Positions 33,082 to 41,320 of a stretch of DNA of 64,000 nt are shown here, piece by piece. Below the pieces are notes generated by a model. It was not told where the DNA came from and made no database searches. It worked only from the letters and a program-made list of their open reading frames with translations. Each line of letters opens with the position of its first letter. The first letter of the stretch is position 1. Both the position numbers and the translations under genes were made by a program. Origin of the DNA: CAZYVU01 sp964651435 (GTDB taxonomy: Bacteria > Desulfobacterota > Syntrophorhabdia > Syntrophorhabdales > CAYQXL01); assembly GCA_964651435.1 (NCBI GenBank), contig CAZYVU010000001.1, positions 1 to 64,000 on the forward strand, in the 5' to 3' direction.

Positions 33082-34034
33082 GATCGAAGGGTCCTCTCCA
33101 TGTCTTTCCAGAATCCTGCCGAGGCCTGGAAACGGAGAACAAAAGACTTTTTCGCCCTCGCCACGTCGGCGGCGTTCTCAAAGAGCCGGCGTCTCAATAT
33201 CCGCCTTTCCTCGGCGCTGCCGTACCGCCAGCTCGGCTCAAACATCTGCCTCGCCAGCGCGTTGATCAGCATGGAGGCCTCGCCCTGGCCTATGGGTGCG
33301 ATTTCCGTCGTTGCGTGCTGTTCCAGAAAAAAGATTGCCCCCAGCGGCAGCGACCGGGATGCCGGCCATGTGCCCTCGCTTCTACGCCACAGGTAATCAC
33401 TCCACGTAGGCAAAGGGTGGACGCGGAAGGAGCCGTCCCAACCCCGGACAATCAGCGACAGATCATCGGAGACAGGTTGAAATGGTGCCCTTGCAAGCCT
33501 GGAACAGGTCGATTTTCCAGCCCCGCCGGAACCGGCAAGGAGGACCGCCAAGCCCTCAAACTCCAGGAGCGCGCAGTGAAAAGGGAGGCCGCCGCCCTCA
33601 ATGGCCTGACGAAAGACCACGCCGAGGACCTGCTGCATCTTGGCATACTCTTCCTCGGGGCTCTTCTCAGGACCCACTTCAACGAGAAAGCGGCGCCCAC
33701 TTTCAGCGGAAAAGAGCTTGAGCCCCTGGTAGGGAGAAGGGTCCACGGGAATCCAGCGGCCACCGCGTTCCCCCGGCGCGCCGACGGCAACACCCTGAGG
33801 CGCATCGACAGGCCCCGACGGGACAGCACCTCTTGCAAAAAACAGAACGCATTCATGGCCCGGTGGCCGGCATGCTTCCTCAAGCTCCATGATCGCTGCG
33901 AACTTTCTTACCCAGGCCTCGGCATCGGGTAGGGCTGCGAAGCACCACCGTTGTCCATCGGCCAGCGCAAAGGAATAGGAGACCGGGGGTTTTTCCTCTG
34001 GCAGCACAATGCTAAGGAGTATATACGAAATCAT
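33078..34034 (-). CDS. HprK-like ATPase/kinase of the ScmC type
   Basis: The 318 residues show a C-terminal P-loop domain resembling HPr kinase. PFHCALLEFEG precedes Walker A GSGGAGKST at ~168-176 and the S-D-D-L motif at ~189-192. The N-terminal part (~15-150) begins with YSFALADGQRWCF. From memory this matches the conserved hypothetical (ScmC) of the SynChlorMet cassette, a radical-SAM/PqqD peptide-modification cassette. HprK-like kinases also occur in lasso-peptide clusters. ATG 34034 is chosen; an in-frame extension to 34172 has no family support. It is coupled to the S26 peptidase, and no radical-SAM gene is near. Confidence 0.72.
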   Translation of the reverse strand: MISYILLSIVLPEEKPPVSYSFALADGQRWCFAALPDAEAWVRKFAAIMELEEACRPPGHECVLFFARGAVPSGPVDAPQGVAVGAPGERGGRWIPVDPSPYQGLKLFSAESGRRFLVEVGPEKSPEEEYAKMQQVLGVVFRQAIEGGGLPFHCALLEFEGLAVLLAGSGGAGKSTCSRLARAPFQPVSDDLSLIVRGWDGSFRVHPLPTWSDYLWRRSEGTWPASRSLPLGAIFFLEQHATTEIAPIGQGEASMLINALARQMFEPSWRYGSAEERRILRRRLFENAADVARAKKSFVLRFQASAGFWKDMERTLRS

Positions 34035-34248
34035 CGCCCTCTGCCAACAGCTTCGTGCAAGGTGCAGCGGGTCCCGGTCGGTCTCCTCGTGCCGGCGGCC
34101 ATCTCGAAGAGAATCCCGACCGCAACTACACCCTCTTCGCTTTACCGCAACGGGCGTCCCCTCTGGCAGCATGCGTTCAAAGCCGTTTATTTTTAACCTC
34201 TTAGAAGACTTCTACGGGCTTCATTATCAACCATATTGGTGGTAAAGG

Positions 34249-34278
34249 TTGACATCCGGTTTCCCTCCGTAGTATTGT
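34249..34278 (+). promoter_or_regulatory. Promoter of the small lytic transglycosylase, leaderless arrangement
   Basis: TTGACA (34249-34254), 18-base spacer, TATTGT (34273-34278). The start codon is at 34287, eight bases past the -10 box, without a Shine-Dalgarno. Confidence 0.6.
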
Positions 34279-34286
34279 AACAGCCC

Positions 34287-34862
34287 ATGACTACATGCAA
34301 AAAGATTATCGTCCTTTCCAGCACCGTCGCCCTCATGATGGCCCTTGCCGTAACTCATCAGCCTCAGGAGCAGGAGCCCGTCGTTGATCGCGTGGCGCGT
34401 TACATCGGAAGCGAGAACGACGACATCGATCCGGAGCGATTACAGAGCATCGCAAGAGCGGTTCTTGAAGACTCGGAATACTACGATATCGACTACCGGC
34501 TTGTCCTCGCCATGATGAAGGTGGAAAGCAATTTCCGCCAAACCGTCGTGTCGACGCGTGGAGCCCGGGGCATCCTGCAGGTCAAGCCTTCCCTTGCCCG
34601 GCACATAGCCGAGGATGCGGGGGTGGAGTGGAAGGGTGCAAAAACCCTCGACGACCCGCACAAGAACGTGCGGATCGGCGTCCATTTTTTTGCAAACCTC
34701 CTCGATGATTTCGAGAACCTCCATCTGGCCCTGCAGGCGTACAACATGGGGCCCACACGGTTGAAGCAGATCCTGTCCCAGAAGAGCAGGCCGGGATCGA
34801 CCTTTACGAGGAATGTGCTCTCGGAGTACCGGACCATCTGCGCCATCCTGCCTCCCCAGTAG
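34287..34862 (+). CDS. Small exported lytic transglycosylase (SLT domain)
   Basis: The 191 residues have a signal peptide (~5-24) and an SLT domain. The catalytic Glu is in MMKVESNFRQTVVSTRGARGILQ (motif E-S-x-F, then G-x-x-G-x-x-Q), and the A-Y-N-M-G motif follows. It is a compact peptidoglycan lyase without LysM. It is divergent from the HprK-like gene and upstream of mfd, which has its own promoter. Confidence 0.9.
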   Translation: MTTCKKIIVLSSTVALMMALAVTHQPQEQEPVVDRVARYIGSENDDIDPERLQSIARAVLEDSEYYDIDYRLVLAMMKVESNFRQTVVSTRGARGILQVKPSLARHIAEDAGVEWKGAKTLDDPHKNVRIGVHFFANLLDDFENLHLALQAYNMGPTRLKQILSQKSRPGSTFTRNVLSEYRTICAILPPQ

Positions 34863-34886
34863 CGGTCGGCCAAGGCCGGTCATCGG

Positions 34887-34915
34887 CTGATAATCGCGTC
34901 AAAAACTGTTATAAT
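34887..34915 (+). promoter_or_regulatory. Promoter of mfd
   Basis: CTGATA (34887-34892), 17-base spacer, TATAAT (34910-34915). The GTG start of mfd is at 34925, nine bases past the -10 box. Confidence 0.6.
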
Positions 34916-34924
34916 CCAACGATT

Positions 34925-37900
34925 GTGAAGACTTTTTCGTCATCATCGGCACAAGCCCCCGTCGCCCCGGGCGCAAGGGAGGACGACAGGTCCGCGATGG
35001 ATGGGGTTTTGCGCGTCATAGGCGACATTACGGGTGTTTTGCCTTCCGCCCCGCCCGTCGGCCCCGGAGCCACGATCCACCTTTCCGGCGAGGCAGGATC
35101 CTTCCTTTCCCTTCTGGTCTCACGGATAGGGGGCAAAACGGTTGTCTTTTTTGAGACGGAAGAGGAGGGTCTTCTCCTGAAGGAGGAGATAGATTTCTTT
35201 GCCGGCGTCGAGGCCCGCCTTTTCCCGCATTTTGAAGAGAAGGTTTTTCAACGGCAGGAGACAGCGGAGCGGACAGCCTTTCTCTACAGCCTCGCTAACG
35301 ACCGGACATTCATAGGTCTCTTTCCCTTTGCTGCCGTGGCCCACCCTCTTCCCGGTCCCGGCCCTGCGACCGCCAAGTCTCAGGTGGTTTCCTTCGGTGA
35401 CGTCATCTATCAGGAGGAACTCCTGCAGCACCTCGAGGAGGCGGGCTACGAACCGGCCTCCCTGGTCCGCGAAAAGGGAGAGTATGCCAAAAGGGGCAGC
35501 ATCATAGACGTTTTTCCGCCCTCTCTTTCCGAGCCTGTCCGCATAGAATTCCTGGGCGACGAGGTGCTTTCGTTGCGGCGGTTCAACCCCGTCACCCAGA
35601 GGTCCCTCCAGGAGCTGGAGGCGGTCACCCTTACCCCGGCGCAGGTCGTCGAAGAGGGGGATGCGACGATTCTCGACTATCTCGACGAGACCTTTACCCT
35701 TGTCCACAAGGGGCAGCCCCATTTTCTGGAGCAAGTGGCCGGGAACGGTACCATGGCGGAGAGGATTCCGGCCCTGCTGCAGCGGACCGTGTCAATAGAC
35801 GCCTCGGGTGTGCTGGAGAACGGCGCAGACGAGGAGACCCTTCGCATTCATTCGAACAGAGATCTGCGGCAGTCGTTCCGGGGCAAGCAGACGGAAATAT
35901 TCCCCTCCCTGGCGGCCAGACTGCGGGAACAATGGAAAGAATGCAACTATGTCTACTTTCTGGCCCACCACACCCAGCAGGCGGAGCGCCTGAGGGAGAT
36001 ACTCGGCTACTACGATGTTGCGCTGCCGGTTCTCAAGGCCATGTCGTTCCCGCTCCAACGAAAGGAGTGGGGCATCGTCGTCGGCCCCGTGCGCCGGGGC
36101 TTCCGGGCCGGCGGTGCGGTTGTCCTTACGGAAGAGGATGTGGTGGGGCCAAAGAAACGGGTGGTCCGCCGCACATGGGACGGCCGGGACGAGTTTCTCA
36201 GCTCTTTCAAGGACCTCTCGGAGGGCCAATACGTCGTCCACCTCGATCACGGCATCGGGATTTACCGCGGCATGACCGAGCTCACGGCGGGAGGCCACCG
36301 GAAGGACTATCTTCTCATAGAATATCAGGACAGCGACAGGCTTTACGTGCCCATTGAAAATCTCCACCTTGTTCAAAAATATGTGGCCGGCGAGAAACAC
36401 ACGCCGAAGCTCGACAAGCTGGGGTCACAGCTCTGGCGAAGAACGAAAAGACGGGTCAAAGAAGAGGTCGAGGACATCGCCCAGGAGCTGATCCACATTT
36501 ACGCCGAAAGACAGGTGAAAGAGGGGCATGCCTTTTCTCCCGAGGACGAGCTCTACCGGGAGATGGAGTCGCGATTCGAGTACGAGGAAACGGACGGCCA
36601 ACTGGCGGCCATCGAGGACGTCCTTCGCGATTTGAAGGGCCCGAAACCCATGGACAGGCTCGTCTGCGGCGACGTGGGTTTCGGAAAAACGGAGGTGGCC
36701 ATGCGGGCCGCCTTCAAGGTTGTCATGGACAACAAGCAGGTCCTTGTCCTTGTGCCGACAACCATCCTCGCCCAGCAGCACCTGAAGAACTTCAGGGACC
36801 GCTTTCGGGATTACCCCATCATCGTCGAAATGCTCAGCCGGTTCAAGGGCAGGAAGGAGCAGCAGGCCATTCTGGAAGGCCTTGGAAAGGGAAGCGTCGA
36901 TATCGTCATCGGAACGCACAGGCTTCTTCAAAAAGACCTTCAGGTGCGCGACTTGGGCCTTCTCATCGTCGACGAGGAGCACCGTTTCGGCGTAAAGCAC
37001 AAGGAAAAACTGAAAACACTCAAAACGAACGTCGACGTCCTCACGTTGACTGCCACGCCCATTCCCCGCACCCTTCATATGGCCTTTGCGGGCATCAAAG
37101 ACCTGAGCGTCATCAACACCCCGCCGCTGGACAGGCTCGCCGTAAAAACAACGGTGGTGCGCTTCAGCGACACAGTAATAAAGCAGGCCGTCGACCGAGA
37201 GTTAGGCCGCGGCGGACAGATCTTTTTCATGCACAACTACGTGCACAACATCGGCGTCGTCTATGACTACCTTACCCGGCTCATGCCCTACGTCAATATC
37301 GGCGTTGCGCACGGACAGATGGAGGGGCACGCCCTTGAACGCGTCATGCTCGACTTCATCGAGGGAAGGCACCAGATCCTTCTCTCCACCAACATTATTG
37401 AGTCCGGCCTCGACATATCGAACGTCAACACCATCTTTATCAACAACGCCCACAGGCTCGGCCTGGCAGACCTCTATCAGCTTCGCGGCAGGGTCGGCAG
37501 GAGCACACGGCAGGGATATGCATACCTCCTCATCCCGGCTCAGGAAGTGCTTTCCAAGGATGCAGGCCTGCGGCTCAAAATCATCGAGGAGCTCTCCGAG
37601 CTCGGTAGCGGATTCCGCGTGGCAAGCTACGACATGGAGATACGGGGGGCAGGCAACCTGTTGGGAAAGGAGCAGTCGGGGAATGTGAACCTCGTCGGCT
37701 TCGAACTCTACTGCACCATGCTTGACGAGGCGATGAGGGCCCTCAAGGAGCAGGGCGGCGAAATCCCGGAAGAACTGACGCCGGAAATCAGCCTGCCCGT
37801 CGACGCCTACATCCCCGACTCCTATATCGATGACTCCACACAGAAGCTCATGGCATACAAAAAGCTGGCCCGGGTCCGGGAGGAATGGGAACTTGCCGAT

Positions 37901-38212
37901 ATCGGTGACGAGCTCAAGGATCGCTTCGGCGAGATCCCCCGTCCCCTTTCGAATCTCTTTCAGGTAATCGCCCTGAAGGCTTTCCTGGCCAAGCGCTTTA
38001 TCAGGCGCGTGGAATCCACGGGCCCACAGGTCGTCGTCCACATTACGGAACGGTCGCCGCTGAACATGAAAAGGCTCCTTGTGCTTGCAAAGGAGCGCAG
38101 GGGGGCCGTCAAGCTCCTTCCCGACGGTAGGATTGTTATGAAGAGAGAAGAAAAGGGCCTGGAACTGATGGCGGCCATACGAAAGATATTGATGGAGATA
38201 ACCCCCCTGTGA
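34925..38212 (+). CDS. mfd: Transcription-repair coupling factor Mfd
   Basis: Mfd removes stalled RNA polymerase at lesions and recruits UvrA. Domain order over 1095 residues: UvrB-like N-terminal part (~30-330); CarD-like RNA-polymerase interaction domain (~420-500; EGQYVVHLDHGIGIYRG); two RecA-like motor domains with VCGDVGFGKTEVAMRAAF (Walker A), DEEH, TATPIPRT and QLRGRVGRS; C-terminal TRCF domain. The start could be GTG 34925 or ATG 34997, and the first ~25 residues are low in conservation. It is followed after 28 bases by a parvulin gene. Confidence 0.97.
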   Translation: MKTFSSSSAQAPVAPGAREDDRSAMDGVLRVIGDITGVLPSAPPVGPGATIHLSGEAGSFLSLLVSRIGGKTVVFFETEEEGLLLKEEIDFFAGVEARLFPHFEEKVFQRQETAERTAFLYSLANDRTFIGLFPFAAVAHPLPGPGPATAKSQVVSFGDVIYQEELLQHLEEAGYEPASLVREKGEYAKRGSIIDVFPPSLSEPVRIEFLGDEVLSLRRFNPVTQRSLQELEAVTLTPAQVVEEGDATILDYLDETFTLVHKGQPHFLEQVAGNGTMAERIPALLQRTVSIDASGVLENGADEETLRIHSNRDLRQSFRGKQTEIFPSLAARLREQWKECNYVYFLAHHTQQAERLREILGYYDVALPVLKAMSFPLQRKEWGIVVGPVRRGFRAGGAVVLTEEDVVGPKKRVVRRTWDGRDEFLSSFKDLSEGQYVVHLDHGIGIYRGMTELTAGGHRKDYLLIEYQDSDRLYVPIENLHLVQKYVAGEKHTPKLDKLGSQLWRRTKRRVKEEVEDIAQELIHIYAERQVKEGHAFSPEDELYREMESRFEYEETDGQLAAIEDVLRDLKGPKPMDRLVCGDVGFGKTEVAMRAAFKVVMDNKQVLVLVPTTILAQQHLKNFRDRFRDYPIIVEMLSRFKGRKEQQAILEGLGKGSVDIVIGTHRLLQKDLQVRDLGLLIVDEEHRFGVKHKEKLKTLKTNVDVLTLTATPIPRTLHMAFAGIKDLSVINTPPLDRLAVKTTVVRFSDTVIKQAVDRELGRGGQIFFMHNYVHNIGVVYDYLTRLMPYVNIGVAHGQMEGHALERVMLDFIEGRHQILLSTNIIESGLDISNVNTIFINNAHRLGLADLYQLRGRVGRSTRQGYAYLLIPAQEVLSKDAGLRLKIIEELSELGSGFRVASYDMEIRGAGNLLGKEQSGNVNLVGFELYCTMLDEAMRALKEQGGEIPEELTPEISLPVDAYIPDSYIDDSTQKLMAYKKLARVREEWELADIGDELKDRFGEIPRPLSNLFQVIALKAFLAKRFIRRVESTGPQVVVHITERSPLNMKRLLVLAKERRGAVKLLPDGRIVMKREEKGLELMAAIRKILMEITPL

Positions 38213-38240
38213 TATAACACGAAAAAACTGAGGTGAATTA

Positions 38241-39176
38241 ATGAAGCGATTTTGCATAGTTGCATTCGTCGTTCTGGCCTTCTTCGGCTGTTCGAAGACG
38301 GATAACAGCAAGGTACTGGCCACAATAGACAGCGAGAAGGTAACCCTCGATGATTTCAACAAGGAGCTGGACAAGATACCGGTCAACATGAAGATGCTTG
38401 TCGCCTCCGAAAGCGGCAAGAAAAACTTTCTCGACAGGCTCGTGGTTCGAAAGCTTCTGCTGAAGGAAGCAAAAAAGGAAAAGATTGACAGCGAAAAGGA
38501 GTTTCAGGACAGGCTTGCCGACATCAAGGATCAGTTGCTCATAGAATCGCTGCTGAAGAAGAAGATTATCACAGAGGCCCAAGTTACCGACGAAGATATG
38601 AAGAAGTATTACGAGGAGCACAAAGAGGAGTTCAAGAGGCCCAGGGAGATAAACACCCGCCACATACTCGTCAAGACCGAGAGCGAGGCAAAACAGATAC
38701 AGGCGCGGCTGGTGAAGGGTGAGGACTTCGTGGAGCTGGCCAAGACCTATTCCATCGACCCAAACGCCAAGGCATCGGGCGGCGAAATCGGTTTTCAACC
38801 CCAGGGCTCCCTCGTGCCCGACTATGAAAAGGCTGCCTTCAACCTCAAGAAGGCGGGCGACATCAGCGGCATCGTAAAGACCCAGTTCGGCTACCACATC
38901 ATCCGGCTTGAAGCGGTCAGGCCCGCTGCTTATGTGCCTTTCGAAGAGGTGAAAGACTCTATTAAGAATGCCATCGTCCAGGCAAGACAGGGCGAAATGC
39001 TGGAGAAGTACATCGAATCGCTGAAGAAGGCCTCAAAGGTCACCATCAACGAGAGCCTGCTGCAGGCGCCGGAGAAACCGGAGTCCAAGGCGCCTCCCGC
39101 CCCCCCGAAGGGCGAGCAGCCCTCTCCAAAGACCGAGCAGCCTGCCGCAAAGGGTGAAGCGGCGCCCAAGAAATAA
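38241..39176 (+). CDS. Lipoprotein peptidyl-prolyl isomerase (PrsA/parvulin type)
   Basis: The 311 residues have a lipobox (F-F-G-C, Cys ~17), an N-terminal chaperone part with long charged helices (~20-130), and one parvulin domain (~140-245; INTRHILVKTESEAK, DPNAKASGGEIGF). The Pro/Lys-rich tail (~275-311) is low in complexity. It should act on the periplasmic side in folding of exported proteins. Its stop overlaps the next start (ATGA-like), giving a tandem chaperone pair with the SurA-like gene. Confidence 0.9.
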   Translation: MKRFCIVAFVVLAFFGCSKTDNSKVLATIDSEKVTLDDFNKELDKIPVNMKMLVASESGKKNFLDRLVVRKLLLKEAKKEKIDSEKEFQDRLADIKDQLLIESLLKKKIITEAQVTDEDMKKYYEEHKEEFKRPREINTRHILVKTESEAKQIQARLVKGEDFVELAKTYSIDPNAKASGGEIGFQPQGSLVPDYEKAAFNLKKAGDISGIVKTQFGYHIIRLEAVRPAAYVPFEEVKDSIKNAIVQARQGEMLEKYIESLKKASKVTINESLLQAPEKPESKAPPAPPKGEQPSPKTEQPAAKGEAAPKK

Positions 39177-40105
39177 TGAAGATTCTCGTCTCCTTCATCG
39201 TCGCTTTCGCCGTCCTTGTGGGCCCACAGGTCACCCGTTCGGAGATCGTCGACAGGGTTATCGCCATTATTAACGACGATATCGTGACGCTCAAAGAGGT
39301 GGAGCGGTACGTTCGGGTGGAGCAGGAGGGAAAGTTCGTCTCCGTCAATGAGTATTTCCGGAACATCCAGATCAGGGAGCGGATCAACACCTTTATCGAC
39401 GACGTACTCATACGGCAGCAGGCAAAAAAACTGAAGATGGACGTGACGGACAGAGAGGTCAACCAGATCATCGAAAACGTGAAGAAGCAGAACCTCGTTA
39501 CCGAGGAGCAGTTCCGGGAGCAACTGCGGCGGGAGGGAATCTCCTACAACGACTTCTTTGAAGGCGTCCGCATGAATGTGCTGAGAAGCAGGGTGCTCAC
39601 AAGGGTCATCTCCCCTGATATCAAGGTGACGGAGGAGATGCTCCGGCAGTATTTCGAACAGCACAAGGAAGAGCTGCGCGGCAAGGAGTTCAGGTGCCAA
39701 CAGATCTTCGTTTCGGGGCAGCGCCCCGACGCAAGCAAGCGGGCCGCCGCCGCCTACGAATCGCTGCAACAGGGGAAGCCTTTTGCCCAGGTGGCCAAGG
39801 AGTTTTCCGATGACCCCTCGGCGGAGCAGGGAGGCGACATCGGCTCCGTAAGGAGCGACGAGCTTATGCCTATGCTCAGGGCGGCACTGGGCCAGATCGC
39901 CGTAGGACAATATACGCCCGTTGTGGCAACGCCCTACGGGTTTCACATCCTCAAGCTCAACGAAGCGAAGCAGGGGGACCCGTTGCCCTACGATGCCCTC
40001 AAAGAGGTCATACAGGAAAGGGTCGTCCAGGAAGAATCATCAAAAAGGTATAGAGAGTATCTGGACAAGCTGAAGGCGTCCTCCTACATCGAGGTTAAAA
40101 TCTGA
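39176..40105 (+). CDS. SurA-like periplasmic chaperone / peptidyl-prolyl isomerase
   Basis: The 309 residues have a signal peptide (~1-21), a SurA N-terminal chaperone domain (~22-160; VDRVIAIINDDIVTLKE is the typical start), and a single parvulin domain (~175-275; DDPSAEQGGDIG, PYGFHILKLNEA). E. coli SurA has two parvulin domains, so this is the short form. Function in outer-membrane protein delivery is inferred. The stop is overlapped by the CTG start of pdxA. Confidence 0.9.
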   Translation: MKILVSFIVAFAVLVGPQVTRSEIVDRVIAIINDDIVTLKEVERYVRVEQEGKFVSVNEYFRNIQIRERINTFIDDVLIRQQAKKLKMDVTDREVNQIIENVKKQNLVTEEQFREQLRREGISYNDFFEGVRMNVLRSRVLTRVISPDIKVTEEMLRQYFEQHKEELRGKEFRCQQIFVSGQRPDASKRAAAAYESLQQGKPFAQVAKEFSDDPSAEQGGDIGSVRSDELMPMLRAALGQIAVGQYTPVVATPYGFHILKLNEAKQGDPLPYDALKEVIQERVVQEESSKRYREYLDKLKASSYIEVKI

Positions 40106-41067
40106 AGAGAATCCTCATCACCCTGGGAGACCCGGCCGGTATCGGCCCCGAAACGATCGCCAAGGCGCTACCATATATCTGCGGACCGGCCATTCCCGTC
40201 ATCGTCGGCGACGCTGAAGTCCTTAATCCTCTCCTGCAGCAATACCTCTCGGAGCAAGAGGTAGCGATACGTCCCTTCTTGGAAGCCGTCCCGGGAGAGG
40301 CCGAACTTTTCGATCTCGGCCTACTCCGGACTGTTCAGCCCGGAGTGTCCGACGGTCGTTGCGGTGAGGCCTCCTACCGATACATCGTTGAAGCGCTCAA
40401 GCTTCTCTTTGCCGGCGCCGGATCGGCACTCGTCACGGCACCCATCAGCAAGGCGTCGCTAAGGCTGGCGGGCGTAGACTTTCCCGGCCACACGGAACTT
40501 CTCGCCCATTTTGGCGGCGTTGCCGATTTCGTCATGATGATGGCAAACAGGAGCATGAGGGTTGCCCTGGCGACAATCCACGTGCCCCTCAAGGATGTGC
40601 CCTCTCTTCTCTCCCCTGCGAAACTCCTCACGACCATGCGTATAACGCATCAGTCCCTTGTCATGTACTTCGGTATCGGCCTGCCCCGCCTGAAGGTTTG
40701 CGGCCTCAACCCCCATGCGGGGGAAGGAGGCATCATGGGCAGCGAAGAAGAGATGATCGAAGAGACCATCGCCGGGGCCCGGGAGCTGTCTTTGAACGTC
40801 GAGGGCCCTTTTCCCGCCGACACGCTCTTTCATAGACGGGACTGCGATGCCTATATCGCCATGTATCACGATCAGGGGCTCATACCCGTCAAAACCATAG
40901 ACTTTCCCAGAACCGTCAACATTACTCTGGGCCTTCCCTTTATCCGCACCTCCCCCGGCCACGGTACCGGCTTCGATATTGCCGGAAAAGGCGTGGCTAA
41001 CCCTACGGGCCTCATCGAAGCGTACCGCATTGCCGAGCGCATGGCCCTTCGGGCCGAAGACCGCTAA
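40102..41067 (+). CDS. pdxA: 4-hydroxythreonine-4-phosphate dehydrogenase PdxA, CTG start
   Basis: This enzyme oxidises 4-phosphohydroxythreonine in pyridoxal-phosphate synthesis. Homology begins with ILITLGDPAGIGPETIAKAL, whose frame is closed by TAA at 40096-40098. The only codons available for initiation before the conserved motif are AAT (40099) and CTG (40102), so CTG 40102 is inferred. It overlaps the surA-like stop as CTGA and has GAGG seven bases upstream. The 321 residues contain the metal-binding His blocks FPGHTELLAHF, NPHAGEGG and YHDQGLIPVK. A TTG at 40279 would remove the essential N-terminus. Confidence 0.93.
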   Translation: MKRILITLGDPAGIGPETIAKALPYICGPAIPVIVGDAEVLNPLLQQYLSEQEVAIRPFLEAVPGEAELFDLGLLRTVQPGVSDGRCGEASYRYIVEALKLLFAGAGSALVTAPISKASLRLAGVDFPGHTELLAHFGGVADFVMMMANRSMRVALATIHVPLKDVPSLLSPAKLLTTMRITHQSLVMYFGIGLPRLKVCGLNPHAGEGGIMGSEEEMIEETIAGARELSLNVEGPFPADTLFHRRDCDAYIAMYHDQGLIPVKTIDFPRTVNITLGLPFIRTSPGHGTGFDIAGKGVANPTGLIEAYRIAERMALRAEDR

Positions 41068-41118
41068 GCCCCACGACCAAGAAAGGGCGGTCCTGCAACC
41101 ACTGTCATCAGAATTCTC

Positions 41119-41147
41119 TTGACAACAGACGGACTTTGGAAAATAAT
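41119..41147 (+). promoter_or_regulatory. Sigma-70 promoter of the dctPQM operon
   Basis: TTGACA (41119-41124), 17-base spacer, AATAAT (41142-41147). A structured leader of about 165 bases follows before the dctP ATG. The leader has hairpins at 41164-41178 (GTTGC/GCAAC), 41211-41235 (CACAGA/TCTGTG) and 41248-41263 (GGGAG/CTCCC). Confidence 0.7.
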
Positions 41148-41320
41148 CATAAAATACGTTCATGTTGCTTTGGGCAACGCGAGGAATTAAGCGGTTTTGT
41201 AGGAAAATGGCACAGATTCTTGTATACAGTCTGTGTCGGCTTAGTCGGGAGGGCGGGACTCCCACTATTCCTCTTGGACCCGAAAGATCGAAGCAGCAAA
41301 AATTATATGGGGGTGTCATT

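Noticed and set aside
41162..41320. Extension of DctP to an ATG at 41162
   Set aside because: It would bury the signal peptide, and the region carries leader hairpins instead.
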